Of a DNA stretch of 64,000 nt, positions 1 to 10,733 are shown piece after piece. The DNA is from Cinclus cinclus (taxonomy: Eukaryota > Chordata > Aves > Passeriformes > Cinclidae). Under the pieces are notes generated by a model, which saw nothing but the letters and a program-made list of their open reading frames with translations, ran no database searches and was not told the origin of the DNA. The number at the start of each line of letters is the position of its first letter. Positions within the stretch are counted from its first letter, which is position 1. The DNA is taken from NCBI RefSeq assembly GCF_963662255.1, contig NW_026912178.1:1116001-1180000 (forward strand). Direction: 5' to 3'. The position numbers were made by a program, and so were the translations under genes.

Positions 1-30
1 CACCATAGAGGCCAAGATTCAAATGATTCA

Positions 31-140
31 TTGTAACACCAAGTGGCCTAAAAGGGCATGGGATGCATTGTGACACCACAGAGGTTAAGAGAAGCAAGGA
101 ACCATTGTGACCCAATGCAGGCTAACAATCTAAGAATCCC
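31..140 (+). repeat. Half-monomer I (three sub-repeats, 110 bp)
   Basis: Sub-repeats at 31-67, 68-104 and 105-140. Each opens with a form of TTGTGACACC (TTGTAACACC, TTGTGACACC, TTGTGACCCA). Each can be matched to the corresponding third of the next 110 bases: 68-104 and 178-214 share the pattern TGTGACA, then AGAAGCAAGGA near the end; 105-140 and 215-250 share TGACNCCATG, then AGAATC near the end, and both are 36 rather than 37 bp long. The 37+37+36 order repeated twice indicates that the 220-bp monomer arose by doubling of a 110-bp unit that was itself three diverged copies of a sub-repeat of about 36.7 bp. Confidence 0.9.
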
Positions 141-250
141 TTTTGACACCAGGGGGCGCAAAAGGACCACGGATGAACTGTGACAGCATGGGGACCTATA
201 GAAGCAAGGATCTATTATGACACCATGAAGGCCAAGAATCAAATGATTCA
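141..250 (+). repeat. Half-monomer II (three sub-repeats, 110 bp)
   Basis: Sub-repeats at 141-177 (opens TTTTGACACC), 178-214 (opens CTGTGACAGC) and 215-250 (opens TTATGACACC). They pair in order with the three sub-repeats of half-monomer I. This half carries nearly all class differences: in class B, C and C' monomers sub-repeats 4 and 5 are replaced by words such as AGGGGTTGTAATAGGGCC and AAAGCATGGAGCCC, while half I is almost unchanged. The final 11 bases AATGATTCATT form a perfect odd-length palindrome around a central T, present once per monomer. Confidence 0.9.
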
Positions 251-470
251 TTGTGACATCAAGTGGCCTAAAAGGGCTTGGAATGCATTGTGACACCACA
301 GAGGTTAAGAGAAGCAAGGAACCATTGTGACCCAAGGGAGGCTAACAATCTAATGATCCATTGTGACACCAGGGGTTGTAATAGGTCCAGGGATGAATTG
401 TGAAAGCATGGAGCCCAAGAAAAACATGGAAACATTATGACACCATAGAGGCCAAGACTCAAATGATTCA
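251..470 (+). repeat. Representative class B monomer (220 bp)
   Basis: Opens with TTGTGACATCAAGTGG and carries AAGGGAGGCTAACAATC, AATGATCCATTGTGACACC, AGGGGTTGTAATAGG and GAGCCCAAGAAAAACATGG, ending ATAGAGGCCAAGACTC then AAATGATTCA. It contains no CpG in its usual form. Class B normally follows class A, so that A+B makes a dimer of about 440 bp. Common variants are GGGGCCCAAG and GGGGACCAAG in place of GGAGCCCAAG, and TTTTGACACC in place of TTATGACACC. This copy has AGGTCCAGG where most copies have GGGCCAGGG. Confidence 0.95.
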
Positions 471-778
471 TTGTAACACCAAGTGGCCTAAAAGGGCATG
501 GGATGCATTGTGACACCACAGGGGTTAAGAGAAGCAAGGAACCATTGTGACCCAATGCAGGCTAACAATCTAAGAATCCCTTTTGACACCAGGGGGCGCA
601 AAAGGACCACGGATGAACTGTGACAGCATGGGGACCTATAGAAGCAAGGATCTATTATGACACCATGAAGGCCAAGACACAAATGATTCATTGTGACATC
701 AAGTGGCCTAAAAGGGCTTGAAATGCATTATGACACCACAGAGGTTAAGAGAAGCAAGGAACCATTGTGACCCAAGGG

Positions 779-1983
779 AGGCTAACAATCTAAGAATCGC
801 TTTTGACACCAGGGGGCGCAAAAGGACCACCGATGAACTGTGACAGCATGGGGACCTATAGAAGCAAGGATCTATTATGACACCATGAAGGCAAAGAATC
901 AAATGATTCATTGTGACATCAAGTGGCCTAAAAGGGCTTGGAATGCATTGTGACACCACAGAGTTTAAGAGAAGCCGGGAAACATTGTGACCCAAGGGAG
1001 GCTAACAATCTAATGATCCCCTGTGACACCAGGGGTTGTAATAGGGCCAGGGATGAATTGTGAAAGCATGGGGCACAATTAATCATGGAAATATTATGAA
1101 AACATAGAGGCCAAGACTCAAATGATTCATTGTAACACCAAGTGGCCTTAAAGGGCATGGGATGCATTGTGACACCACAGAGGTTAAGAGAAGCAAGGAA
1201 CCATTGTGACCCAGGGGATGCTAACAATTTAATGATCCATTGTGACACCAGGGGTTGTAATAGGGCTAGGGATGAATTGTGAAAGCATGGAGCCCAAGAA
1301 AAACATGGAAACATTATGACACCATAGAGGCCAAGACTCAAATGATTCATTGTAACACCAAGTGGCCTAAAAGGGCATGGGATGCATTGTGACACCACAG
1401 GGGTTAAGAGAAGCAAGGAACCATTGTGACCCAAGGGAGGCTAACAATCTAAGAATCCCTTTTGACACCAGGGGGCGCAAAAGGACCACGGATGAACTGT
1501 GACAGCATGGGGACCTATAGAAGCAAGGATCTATTATGACACCATGAAGGCCAAGAATCAAATGATTCATTGTGACATCAAGTGGCCTAAAAGGGCTTGG
1601 AATGCATTGTGACATCACAGAGGTTAAGAGATGCAAGGAACCATTGTTACTCAAGGGAGGCTAACAATCTAATGATCCATTGTGACACCAGGGGTTGTAA
1701 TAGGGCCAGGGATGAATTGTGAAAGCATGGAGCCCAAGAAAAACATGGAAACATTTTAACACCATAGAGGCCAAGACTCAAATGATTCATTGTAACACCA
1801 AGTGGCCTAAAAGGACATGGGATGCATTGTGACACCACAGGGGTTAAGAGAAGCAAGGAAGCATTCTGACCCAATGCAGGCTAACAATCTAAGAATCCCT
1901 TTTGACACCAGGGGGCGCAAAAGGACCACGGATGAACTGTGACAGCATGGGGACCTATAGAAGCAAGGATCTATTATGACACC
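779..1983. repeat. Higher-order block, copy 1 (pairs with 2977-3961)
   Basis: Bases 779-1129 match 2977-3327 (offset 2198) and bases 1350-1983 match 3328-3961 (offset 1978). Shared rare markers include AAGAATCGCTTTTGAC, GACCACCGATG, GCAAAGAATC, TTTTAACACC and AAGGACATGGGATGC. This copy has one extra 220-bp monomer at 1130-1349, recognisable by GATGCTAACAATTTAATG and GGGCTAGGG, that the partner lacks. Several substitutions separate the copies, so this is an older event than the near-identical blocks further right. Confidence 0.8.
911..1129 (+). repeat. Representative class C monomer (219 bp)
   Basis: Like class B up to AAAGCATGGGG, then CACAATTAATCATGGAAATA replaces the class B poly-A stretch, making sub-repeat 5 one base shorter. 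It usually continues TTATGACAACATAGAGG; this copy has TTATGAAAACATAGAGG. Because 219 is divisible by three, this class keeps the reading frame across the monomer join. That is why accidental open frames of 168 codons appear where it occurs (for example 928-1434 on the minus strand). Confidence 0.92.
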
Positions 1984-2976
1984 ATAGAGGCCAAGACTCA
2001 AATGATTCATTGTATTACCAAGTGGCCTAAAAGGGCATGGGATGCATTGTGACACCACAGAGGTTAAGAGAAGCAAGGGACCATGGTGACCCAATGCAGG
2101 CTAACTATCCAAGATTCCCTTTTGACACCAGGGGGCTCAAAAGGACCACGGATGAACTGTGACAGCATGGGGACCTATAGAAGCAAGTATCTATTATGAC
2201 ACCATGAAGGCCAAGAATCAAATGATTCATTGTGACATCAAGTGGCCTAAAAGGGCTTGGAATGCATTGTGACACCACAGAGGTTAAGAGAAGCCGGGAA
2301 CCATTGTGGCCCAAGGGAGGCTAACAATCTGATGATCCCCAATGACACCAGGGGTTGTAATAGGGCCAGGGATGAATTGTGAAAGCATGGGGCACAATAA
2401 ATCATGGAAATATTATGACACCATAGAGGCCAAGATTCAAATGATTCATTGTAACACCAAGTGGCCTAAAAGGGCATGGGATGCATTGTGACACCACAGA
2501 GGTTAAGAGAAGCAAGGAACCATTGTGACCCAATGCAGGCTAACAATCTAAGAATCCCTTTTGACACCAGGGGGCGCAAAAGGACCACGGATGAACTGTG
2601 ACAGCATGGGGACCTATAGAAGCAAGGATCTATTATGACACCATGAAGGCCAAGACTCAAATGATTCATTGTGACATCAAGTGGCCTAAAAGGGCTTGGA
2701 ATGCATTGTGACACCACAGAGGTTAAGAGAAGCAAGGAACCATTGTGACCCAAGGGAGGCTAACAATCTAATGATCCCCTGTGTCACCAGGGGTTGTAAT
2801 AGGGCCAGGGATGAATTGTGAAAGCATGGAGCCCAAGAAAAACATGGAAACATTTTGACACCATAGAGGCCAAGACTCAAATGATTCATTGTAACACCAA
2901 GTGGCCTAAAAGGGCATGGGATGCATTGTGACACCATAGGGGTTAAGAGAAGCAAGGAACCATTGTGACCCAATGC

Positions 2977-3961
2977 AGGCTAACAATCTAAGAATCGCTT
3001 TTGACACCAGGGGGCGCAAAAGGACCACCGATGAACTGTGACAGCATGGGGACCTATAGAAGCAAGGATCTATTATGACACCATGAAGGCAAAGAATCAA
3101 ATGATTCATTGTGACATCAAGTGGCCTAAAAGGGCTTGGAATGCATTGTGACACCACAGAGTTTAAGAGAAGAAGGGAAACATTGTGACCCAAGGGAGGC
3201 TAACAATCTAATGATCCCCTGTGACACCAGGGGTTGTAATAGGGCCAGGGATGAATTGTGAAAGCATGGGGCACAATTAATCATGGAAATATTATGAAAA
3301 CATAGAGGCCAAGACTCAAATGATTCATTGTAACACCAAGTGGCCTAAAAGGGCATGGGATGCATTGTGACACCACAGGGATTAAGAGAAGCAAGGAACC
3401 ATTGTGACCCAAGGGAGGCTAACAATCTAAGAATCCCTTTTGACACCAGGGGGCGCAAAAGGACCACGGATGAACTGTGACAGCATGGGGACCTATAGAA
3501 GCAAGGATCTATTATGACACCATGAAGGCCAAGAATCAAATGATTCATTGTGACATCAAGTGGCCTAAAAGGGCTTGGAATGCATTGTGACATCACAGAG
3601 GTTAAGAGATGCAAGGAACCATTGTGACTCAAGGGAGGCTAACAATCTAATGATCCATTGTGACACCAGGGGTTGTAATAGGGCCAGGGATGAATTGTGA
3701 AAGCATGGAGCCCAAGAAAAACATGGAAACATTTTAACACCATAGAGGCCAAGACTCAAATGATTCATTGTAACACCAAGTGGCCTAAAAGGACATGGGA
3801 TGCATTGTGACACCACAGAGGTTAAGAGAAGCAAGGAAGCATTCTGACCCAATGCAGGCTAACAATCTAAGAATCCCTTTTGACACCAGGGGGCGCAAAA
3901 GGACCACGGATGAACTGTGACAGCATGGGGACCTATAGAAGCAAGGATCTATTATGACACC
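2977..3961. repeat. Higher-order block, copy 2 (lacks one monomer)
   Basis: Partner of 779-1983, with the same linked rare markers but without the monomer carrying GATGCTAACAATTTAATG. Differences seen include GAAGAAGGGAAAC here against GAAGCCGGGAAAC in copy 1, and CAGGGATTAAG here against CAGGGGTTAAG. Whether the missing monomer was lost here or gained in copy 1 cannot be decided from the window. The same marker monomer also occurs near 32.2, 36.2, 38.4, 49.6 and 61.7 kb. Confidence 0.78.
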
Positions 3962-4172
3962 ATGAAGGCCAAGAATCAAATGATTCATTGTGACATCAAG
4001 TGGCCTAAAAGGGCTTGGAATGCATTGTGACACCACAGAGGTTAAGAGAAGCAAGGAACCATTGTGACCCAAGGGAGGCTAACAATCTAATGATCCATTG
4101 TGACACCAGGGGTTGTAATAGGGCCAGGGATGAATTGTGAAAGCATGGAGCCCAAGAAAAACATGGAAACAT

Positions 4173-6050
4173 TTTGACACCATAGAGGCCAAGACTCAAA
4201 TGATTCATTGTAACACCAAGTGGCCTAAAAGGGCATGGGATGCATTGTGACACCACAGGGGTTAAGAGAAGCAAGGAACCATTGTGACCCAATGCAGGCT
4301 AACAATCTAAGAATCCCTTTTGACACCAGGGGGCGCAAAGGGACCACGGATGAACTGTGACGGCATGGGGACCTATAGAAGCAAGGATCTATTATGACAC
4401 CATGAAGGCCAAGAATCAAATGATTCATTGTGACATCAAGTGGCCTAAAAGGGCTTGGAATGCATTGTGACACCACAGAGGTTAAGAGAAGCCGGGAACC
4501 ATTGTGGCCCAAGGGAGGCTAACAATCTGATGATCCCCAGTGACACCAGGGGTTGTAATAGGGCCAGGGATGAATTGTGAAAGCATGGGGCACAATAAAT
4601 CATGGAAATATTATGACACCATAGAGGCCAAGATTCAAATGATTCATTGTAACACCAAGTGGCCTAAAAGGGCATGGGATGCATTGTGACACCACAGAGG
4701 TTAAGAGAAGCAAGGAACCATTGTGACCCAATGCAGGCTAACAATCTAAGAATCCCTTTTGACACCAGGGGGCGCAAAAGGACCACGGATGAACTGTGAC
4801 AGCATGGGGACCTATAGAAGCAAGGATCTATTATGACACCATGAAGGCCAAGAATCAAATGATTCATTGTGACATCAAGTCGCCTAAAAGGGCTTGGAAT
4901 GCATTGTGACACCACAGAGGTTAAGAGAAGCAAGGAACCATTGTGACCCAAGGGAGGCTAACAATCTAATGATCCATTGTGACACCAGGGGTTGTAATAG
5001 GGCCAGGCATGAATTGTGAAAGCATGGAGCCCAAGAAAAACATGGAAACAATTTGACACCATAGAGGCCAAGACTCAAATGATTCATTGTAACACCAAGT
5101 GGCCTAAAAGGGCATGGGATGCATTGTGACACCACAGGGGTTAAGAGAAGCAAGGAACCATTGTGACCCAATGCAGGCTAACAATCTAAGAATCCCTTTT
5201 GACACCAGGGGGCGCAAAGGGACCACGGATGAACTGTGACGGCATGGGGACCTATAGAAGCAAGGATCTATTATGACACCATGAAGGCCAAGAATCAAAT
5301 GATTCATTGTGACATCAAGTGGCCTAAAAGGGCTTGGAATGCATTGTGACACCACAGAGGTTAAGAGAAGCCGGGAACCATTGTGGCCCAAGGGAGGCTA
5401 ACAATCTGATGATCCCCAGTGACACCAGGGGTTGTAATAGGGCCAGGGATGAATTGTGAAAGCATGGGGCACAATAAATCATGGAAATATTATGACACCA
5501 TAGAGGCCAAGATTCAAATGATTCATTGTAACACCAAGTGGCCTAAAAGGGCATGGGATGCATTGTGACACCACAGAGGTTAAGAGAAGCAAGGAACCAT
5601 TGTGACCCAATGCAGGCTAACAATCTAAGAATCCCTTTTGACACCAGGGGGCGCAAAAGGACCACGGATGAACTGTGACAGCATGGGGACCTATAGAAGC
5701 AAGGATCTATTATGACACCATGAAGGCCAAGAATCAAATGATTCATTGTGACATCAAGTGGCCTAAAAGGGCTTGGAATGCATTGTGACACCACAGAGGT
5801 TAAGAGAAGCAAGGAACCATTGTGACCCAAGGGAGGCTAACAATCTAATGATCCATTGTGACACCAGGGGTTGTAATAGGGCCAGGCATGAATTGTGAAA
5901 GCATGGAGCCCAAGAAAAACATGGAAACAATTTGACACCATAGAGGCCAAGACTCAAATGATTCATTGTAACACCAAGTGGCCTAAAAGGGCATGGGATG
6001 CATTGTGACACCACAGGGGTTAAGAGAAGCAAGGAACCATTGTGACCCAA
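4173..6050. repeat. 879-bp four-monomer tandem duplication
   Basis: Bases 4173-5171 match 5052-6050 at an offset of 879 (three 220-bp monomers and one 219-bp monomer). The monomer order is A with GACGGCATGGG, then C', A, B. I noticed one mismatch over about 999 bases: C at 4881 (AAGTCGCC) against G at 5760 (AAGTGGCC). The match stops on the left at 4172/5051 and on the right at 5172/6051. This pair lies inside the larger 6371-bp duplication and so is older than it; it appears again at about 10.7-12.4 kb. Confidence 0.88.
4428..4646 (+). repeat. Representative class C' monomer (219 bp)
   Basis: Opens TTGTGACATC, carries AAGCCGGGAACCATTGTGGC, then GATCCCCAGTGACACCAGG and GGCACAATAAATCATGG, and ends with AAGATTCAAATGATTCA rather than the usual AAGACTC. 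It recurs as a recognisable subtype at 5307, 10799, 11678, 26188 and 40252 (approximate starts). It often sits next to the class A subtype with GCAAAGGGACC and GACGGCATGGG. The linked markers make it useful for tracing larger duplications. Confidence 0.9.
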
Positions 6051-6844
6051 GGGAGGCAAACAATCTAAGAATCCCTTATGACACCAGGGGGCGCAAAAGG
6101 ACCACGGATGAACTGTGACAACATGGGGACCTATAGAAGCAAGGATCTATTATGACACCATGAAGGCCAAGAATCAAATGATTCATTGTGACATCAAGTG
6201 GCCTAAAAGGGCTTGGAATGCATTGTGACCCCACAGAGTTTAAGAGAAGCAAGGAACCATTGTGACCCAAGGGAGGCTAACAATCTAATGATCCCCTGTG
6301 ACACCAGGGGTTGTAATAGGGCCAGGGATGAATTGTGAAAGCATGGGGCGCAATTAATCATGGAAATATTATGACACCATAGAGGCCAAGACTCAAATGA
6401 TTCATTGTAACACCAAGTGGCCTTAAAGGGCATGGGATGCATTGTGACACCACAGAGGTTAAGAGAAGCAGGGAACCATTGTGACCCAATGCAGGCTAAC
6501 AATCTAAGAATCCCTTTTGACACCAGGGGGCGCAAAAGGACCACGGATGAACTGTGACAGCATGGGGACCTATAGAAGCAAGGATCTATTATGACACCAT
6601 GAAGGCCAAGAATCAAATGATTCATTGTGACATCAAGTGGCCTAAAAGGGCATGGGATGCATTGTGACACCACAGAGGTTAAGAGAAGCAGCGAACCATT
6701 GTGACCCAATGCAGGCTAACTATCTAAGATTCCCTTTTGACACCAGGGGACGCAAAAGGACCACAGATGAACTGTGACAGCATGGGGACCTATAGAAGCA
6801 AGGATCTATTATGACACCATGAAGGCCAAGAATCAAATGATTCA

Positions 6845-7063
6845 TTGTGACATCAAGTGGCCTAAAAGGGCTTGGAATGCATTGTGACACCACAGAGGTT
6901 AAGAGAAGCAAGGAACCATTGTGACCCAAGGGAGGCTTACAATCTAATGATCCATTGTGACACCAGGGGTTGTAATAGGGCCAGGGATGAATTGTGAAAG
7001 CATGGAGCCCAAAAAAACATGGAAACATTTTGACACCATAGAGGCCAAGACTCAAATGATTCA
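6845..7063 (+). repeat. Class B one-base-deletion subtype (219 bp)
   Basis: The class B word CCCAAGAAAAACATGG is replaced by CCCAAAAAAACATGG, a one-base loss that also turns the stretch into a run of seven A. It is usually followed by CATTTTGACACC. I find the same subtype near 7010, 13380, 18656, 22830, 23270, 25910, 30300, 32940, 33820, 39975, 43055 and 46790. It has therefore been spread through the array by copying rather than arising repeatedly. Confidence 0.9.
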
Positions 7064-10000
7064 TTGTAACACCAAGTGGCCTAAAAGGGCATGGGATGCA
7101 TTGTGACACCACAGGGGTTAAGAGAAGCAAGGAACCATTGTGACCCAATGCAGGCTAACAATCTAAGAATCCCTTTTGACACCAGGGGGCGCAAAGGGAC
7201 CACGGATGAACTGTGACGGCATGGGGACCTATAGAAGCAAGGATCTATTATGACACCATGAAGGCCAAGAATCAAATGATTCATTGTGACATCAAGTGGC
7301 CTAAAAGGGCTTGGAATGCATTGTGACACCACAGAGGTTAAGAGAAGCCGGAAACCATTGTGGCCCAAGGGAGGCTAACAATCTAATGATCCCCAGTGAC
7401 ACCAGGGGTTGTAATAGGGCCAGGGATGAATTGTGAAAGCATGGGGCACAATAAGTCATGGAAATATTATGACACCATAGAGGCCAAGATTCAAATGATT
7501 CATTGTAACACCAAGTGGCCTTAAAGGGCATGGGATGCATTGTGACACCACAGAGGTTAAGAGAAGCAGGGAACCATTGTGACCCAATGCAGGCTAACAA
7601 TCTAAGAATCCCTTTTGACACCAGGGGGCGCAAAAGGACCACGGATGAACTGTGACAGCATTGGGACCTATAGAAACAAGGATCTATTATGACACCATGA
7701 AGGCCAAGAATCAAATGATTCATTGTGACATCAAGTGGCCTAAAAGGGCATGGGTTGCATTGTGACACCACAGAGGTTAAGAGAAGCAGGGAACCATTGT
7801 GACCCAATGCAGGCTAACAATCTAAGAATCCCTTTTGACACCAGGGGGCGCAAAAGGACCACGGATGAACTGTGACAGCATGGGGACCTTTAGAAGCTAG
7901 GATTTATTATGACACCATGAAGGAAAAGAATCAAATGATTCATTGTGACATCAATTGGCCTAAAAGGGCTTTGAATGCATTGTGACACCACAGAGGTTAA
8001 GAAAAGCAAGGAACCATTGTGACCCAAGGGAGGCTAACAATCTAATGATCCCCAGTGACACCAGGGTTTGTAATAGGGCCAGGGATGAATTGTGAAAGCA
8101 TGGGGCCCAAGAAAAACATGGAAACATTATGACACCACAGAGGCCAAGACTCAAATGATTCATTGTAACACCAAGTGTCCTAAAAGGGCATGGGATGCAT
8201 TGTGACACCACAGAGGTTAAGAGAAGCAAGGAACCATTGTGACCCAATGCAGGCTAACAATCTAAGAGTCCCTTTTGACACCAGGGGGCGAAAAAGGACC
8301 ACGGATGAACTGTGACAGCATGGGGACCTATAGAAGCAAGGATTTATTATGACACCATGAAGGCCAAGAATCAAATGATTCATTGTGACATCAAGTGGCC
8401 TAAAAGGGCTTGGAATGCATTGTGACAGCACAGAGGTTAAGAGAAGCAGGGAACCATTGTGACCCAAGGGAGGCTAACAATCTAAAGATCCATTGTGACA
8501 CCAGGGGTTGTAATAGGGCCAGGGATGAATTGTGAAAGCATGGGGCACAATAAATCATGGAAATATTATGACACCATGAAGGCCAAGAATCAAATGATTC
8601 ATTGTGACATCAAGTGGCCTAAAAGGGCATGGGATGCATTGTGACACCACAGGGGTTAAGAGAAGCAAGGAACCATTGTGACCCAATGCAGGCTAACAAT
8701 CTAAGAATCCCTTTTGACACCAGGGGGCGCAAAAGGACCACGGATGAACTGTGACAGCATGGCGACCTATAGAAGCAAGGATCTATTATGACACCATGAA
8801 GGCCAAGAATCAAATGATTCATTGTGACATCAAGTGGCCTAAAAGGGCTTGGAATGCATTGTGACACCACAGAGGTTAAGAGAAGCAAGTAACCATTGTG
8901 ACCCAAGGGAGGCTAACAATCTAATGATCCATTGTGACACCAGGGGTTGTAATAGGGCCAGGGATGAATTGTGAAAGCATGGAGCCCAAGAAAAACATGG
9001 AAACATTATGACACCATAGAGGCCAAGACTCAAATGATTCATTGTAACACCAAGTGGCCTAAAAGGGCATGGGATGCATTGTGACACCATAGGGGTTAAG
9101 AGAAGCAAGGAAACATTGTGACCCAATGCAGGCTAACAATCTAAGAATCCCTTTTGACACCAGGGGGCTCAAAAGGACCACGGATGAACTGTGACAGCAT
9201 GGGGACCTATAGAAGCAAGGATCTATTATGACACCATGAAGGCCAAGAATCAAATGATTCATTGTGACATCAAGTGGCCTAAAAGGGCTTGGAATGCATT
9301 GTGACACCACAGAGGTTAAGAGAAGCAGGGAACCATTGTTACTCAAGGGAGGCTAACAATCTAACGATCCCCTCTGACACCAGGGGTTGTAATAGGGGCA
9401 GGGATGAATTGTGAAAGCATGGGGCACAATTAATCATGGAAATATTATGACAACATAGAGGCCAAGACTCAAATGATTCATTGTAACACCAAGTGGCCTA
9501 AAAGGGCATGGGATGCATTGTGACACCACAGAGGTTAAGAGAAGCAGGGAACCATTGTGACCCAATGCAGGCTAACAATCTAAGAGTCCCTTTTGATACC
9601 AGGGGGCGCAAAAGGACCACGGATGAACTGTGACAGCATGGGGACCTATAGAAGCAAGGATCTATTATGACACCATGAAGGCCAAGAATCAAATGATTCA
9701 TTGTGACACCAAGTGGCCTAAAAGGGCTTGGAATGCATTGTGACACCACAGAGGTTAAGAGAAGGAAGGACCCATTGTGACCCAAGGGAGGCTAACAATC
9801 TAACGATCCCCTGTGACACCAGGGGTTGTAAAAGGGCCAGGGTTGAATTGTGAAAGCATGGGGCACAATTAATCTTGGAAATATTATGACAACATAGAGG
9901 CTAAGACTCAAATGATTCATTGTAACACCAACTGGCCTTAAAGGGCATGGGATGCATTGTGACACCACAGAGGTTAAGAGAAGCTGGGAACCGTTGTGAC

Positions 10001-10733
10001 CCAAGGGAGGCTAACAATCTAAGAATCCCTTTTGACACCAGGGGGCGCAAAAGGACCACGGAAGAACTGTGAAAGCATGGGGACCTATAGAAGCAAGGAT
10101 CTATTATGACACCATGAAGGCCAAGAATCAAATGATTCATTGTAACACCAAGTGGCCTAAAAGGGCATGGGATGCATTGTGACACCAGAGAGGTTAAGAG
10201 AAGCAAGGAACCATTGTGACCCAATGCAGGCTAGCTATCCAAGATTCGCTTTTGACACCAGGGGGCGCAAAAGGACCACGGATGAACTGTGACAGCATGG
10301 GGACCTATAGAAGCAGGGATCTATTATGACACCATGAAGGCCAAGAATCAAATGATTCATTGTGACATCAAGTGGCCTAAAAGGGCTTGGAATGCATTGT
10401 GACACCACAGAGGTTAAGAGATGCAGGGAAACATTGTGACCCAAGGGAGGCTAACAATCTAAAGATCCCCTGTGACACCAGGGGTTGTAATAGGGCCAGG
10501 GATGAATTGTGAAAGCATGGGGTACAATTAATCATGGAAATATTATGACAACATAGAGGCCAAGACTCAAATGATTCATTGTAACACCAAGTGGCCTAAA
10601 AGGGCATGGGATGCATTGTGACACCACAGAGGTTAAGAGAAGCAGGGAACCATTGTGACCCAATGCAGGCTAACAATCTAAGAATCCCTTTTGACACCAG
10701 GGGGCGCAAAAGGACCACGGATGAACTGTGACA

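Larger units (their letters stand above)
31..250 (+). repeat. Representative class A monomer (220 bp)
   Basis: Phase chosen so that the monomer opens with TTGTAACACC and closes with AAATGATTCA. It divides into six sub-repeats starting at 31, 68, 105, 141, 178 and 215 (37, 37, 36, 37, 37, 36 bp). Diagnostic class A words are AATGCAGGCTAACAATC in sub-repeat 3, GGGGGCGCAAAAGGACCACGG in sub-repeat 4, GGGGACCTATAGAAGC in sub-repeat 5 and ATGAAGGCCAAGAATC in sub-repeat 6. The only two CpGs of the monomer lie in sub-repeat 4. Common class variants replace GGGGGCGC by GGGGGCTC or GGGGACGC. This class makes up roughly half of the array. Confidence 0.95.
4363..10733. repeat. 6371-bp tandem duplication, copy 1 (29 monomers)
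   Basis: From 4363 to 10863 the sequence matches 10734 to 17234 at a constant offset of 6371, equal to 29 monomers. The last mismatch on the left is 4362 (G) against 10733 (A), and the first on the right is 10864 (C) against 17235 (A). The only internal differences I noticed are 8763 C/G, 9417 G/T and 10063 A/T, so identity appears above 99.9% although monomers within a copy differ much more from each other. All length variants and hybrid monomers are reproduced. The exchange can be placed within the 130 bp at 10734-10863 where the copies overlap. Confidence 0.93.

Noticed and set aside
1069..1110. Class C word CACAATTAATCATGGAAATATT as a promoter or origin-like AT-rich site
   Set aside because: It is only a short class-specific stretch repeated wherever class C occurs, with no paired elements or downstream gene. 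Nothing beyond its AT content supports a regulatory call.
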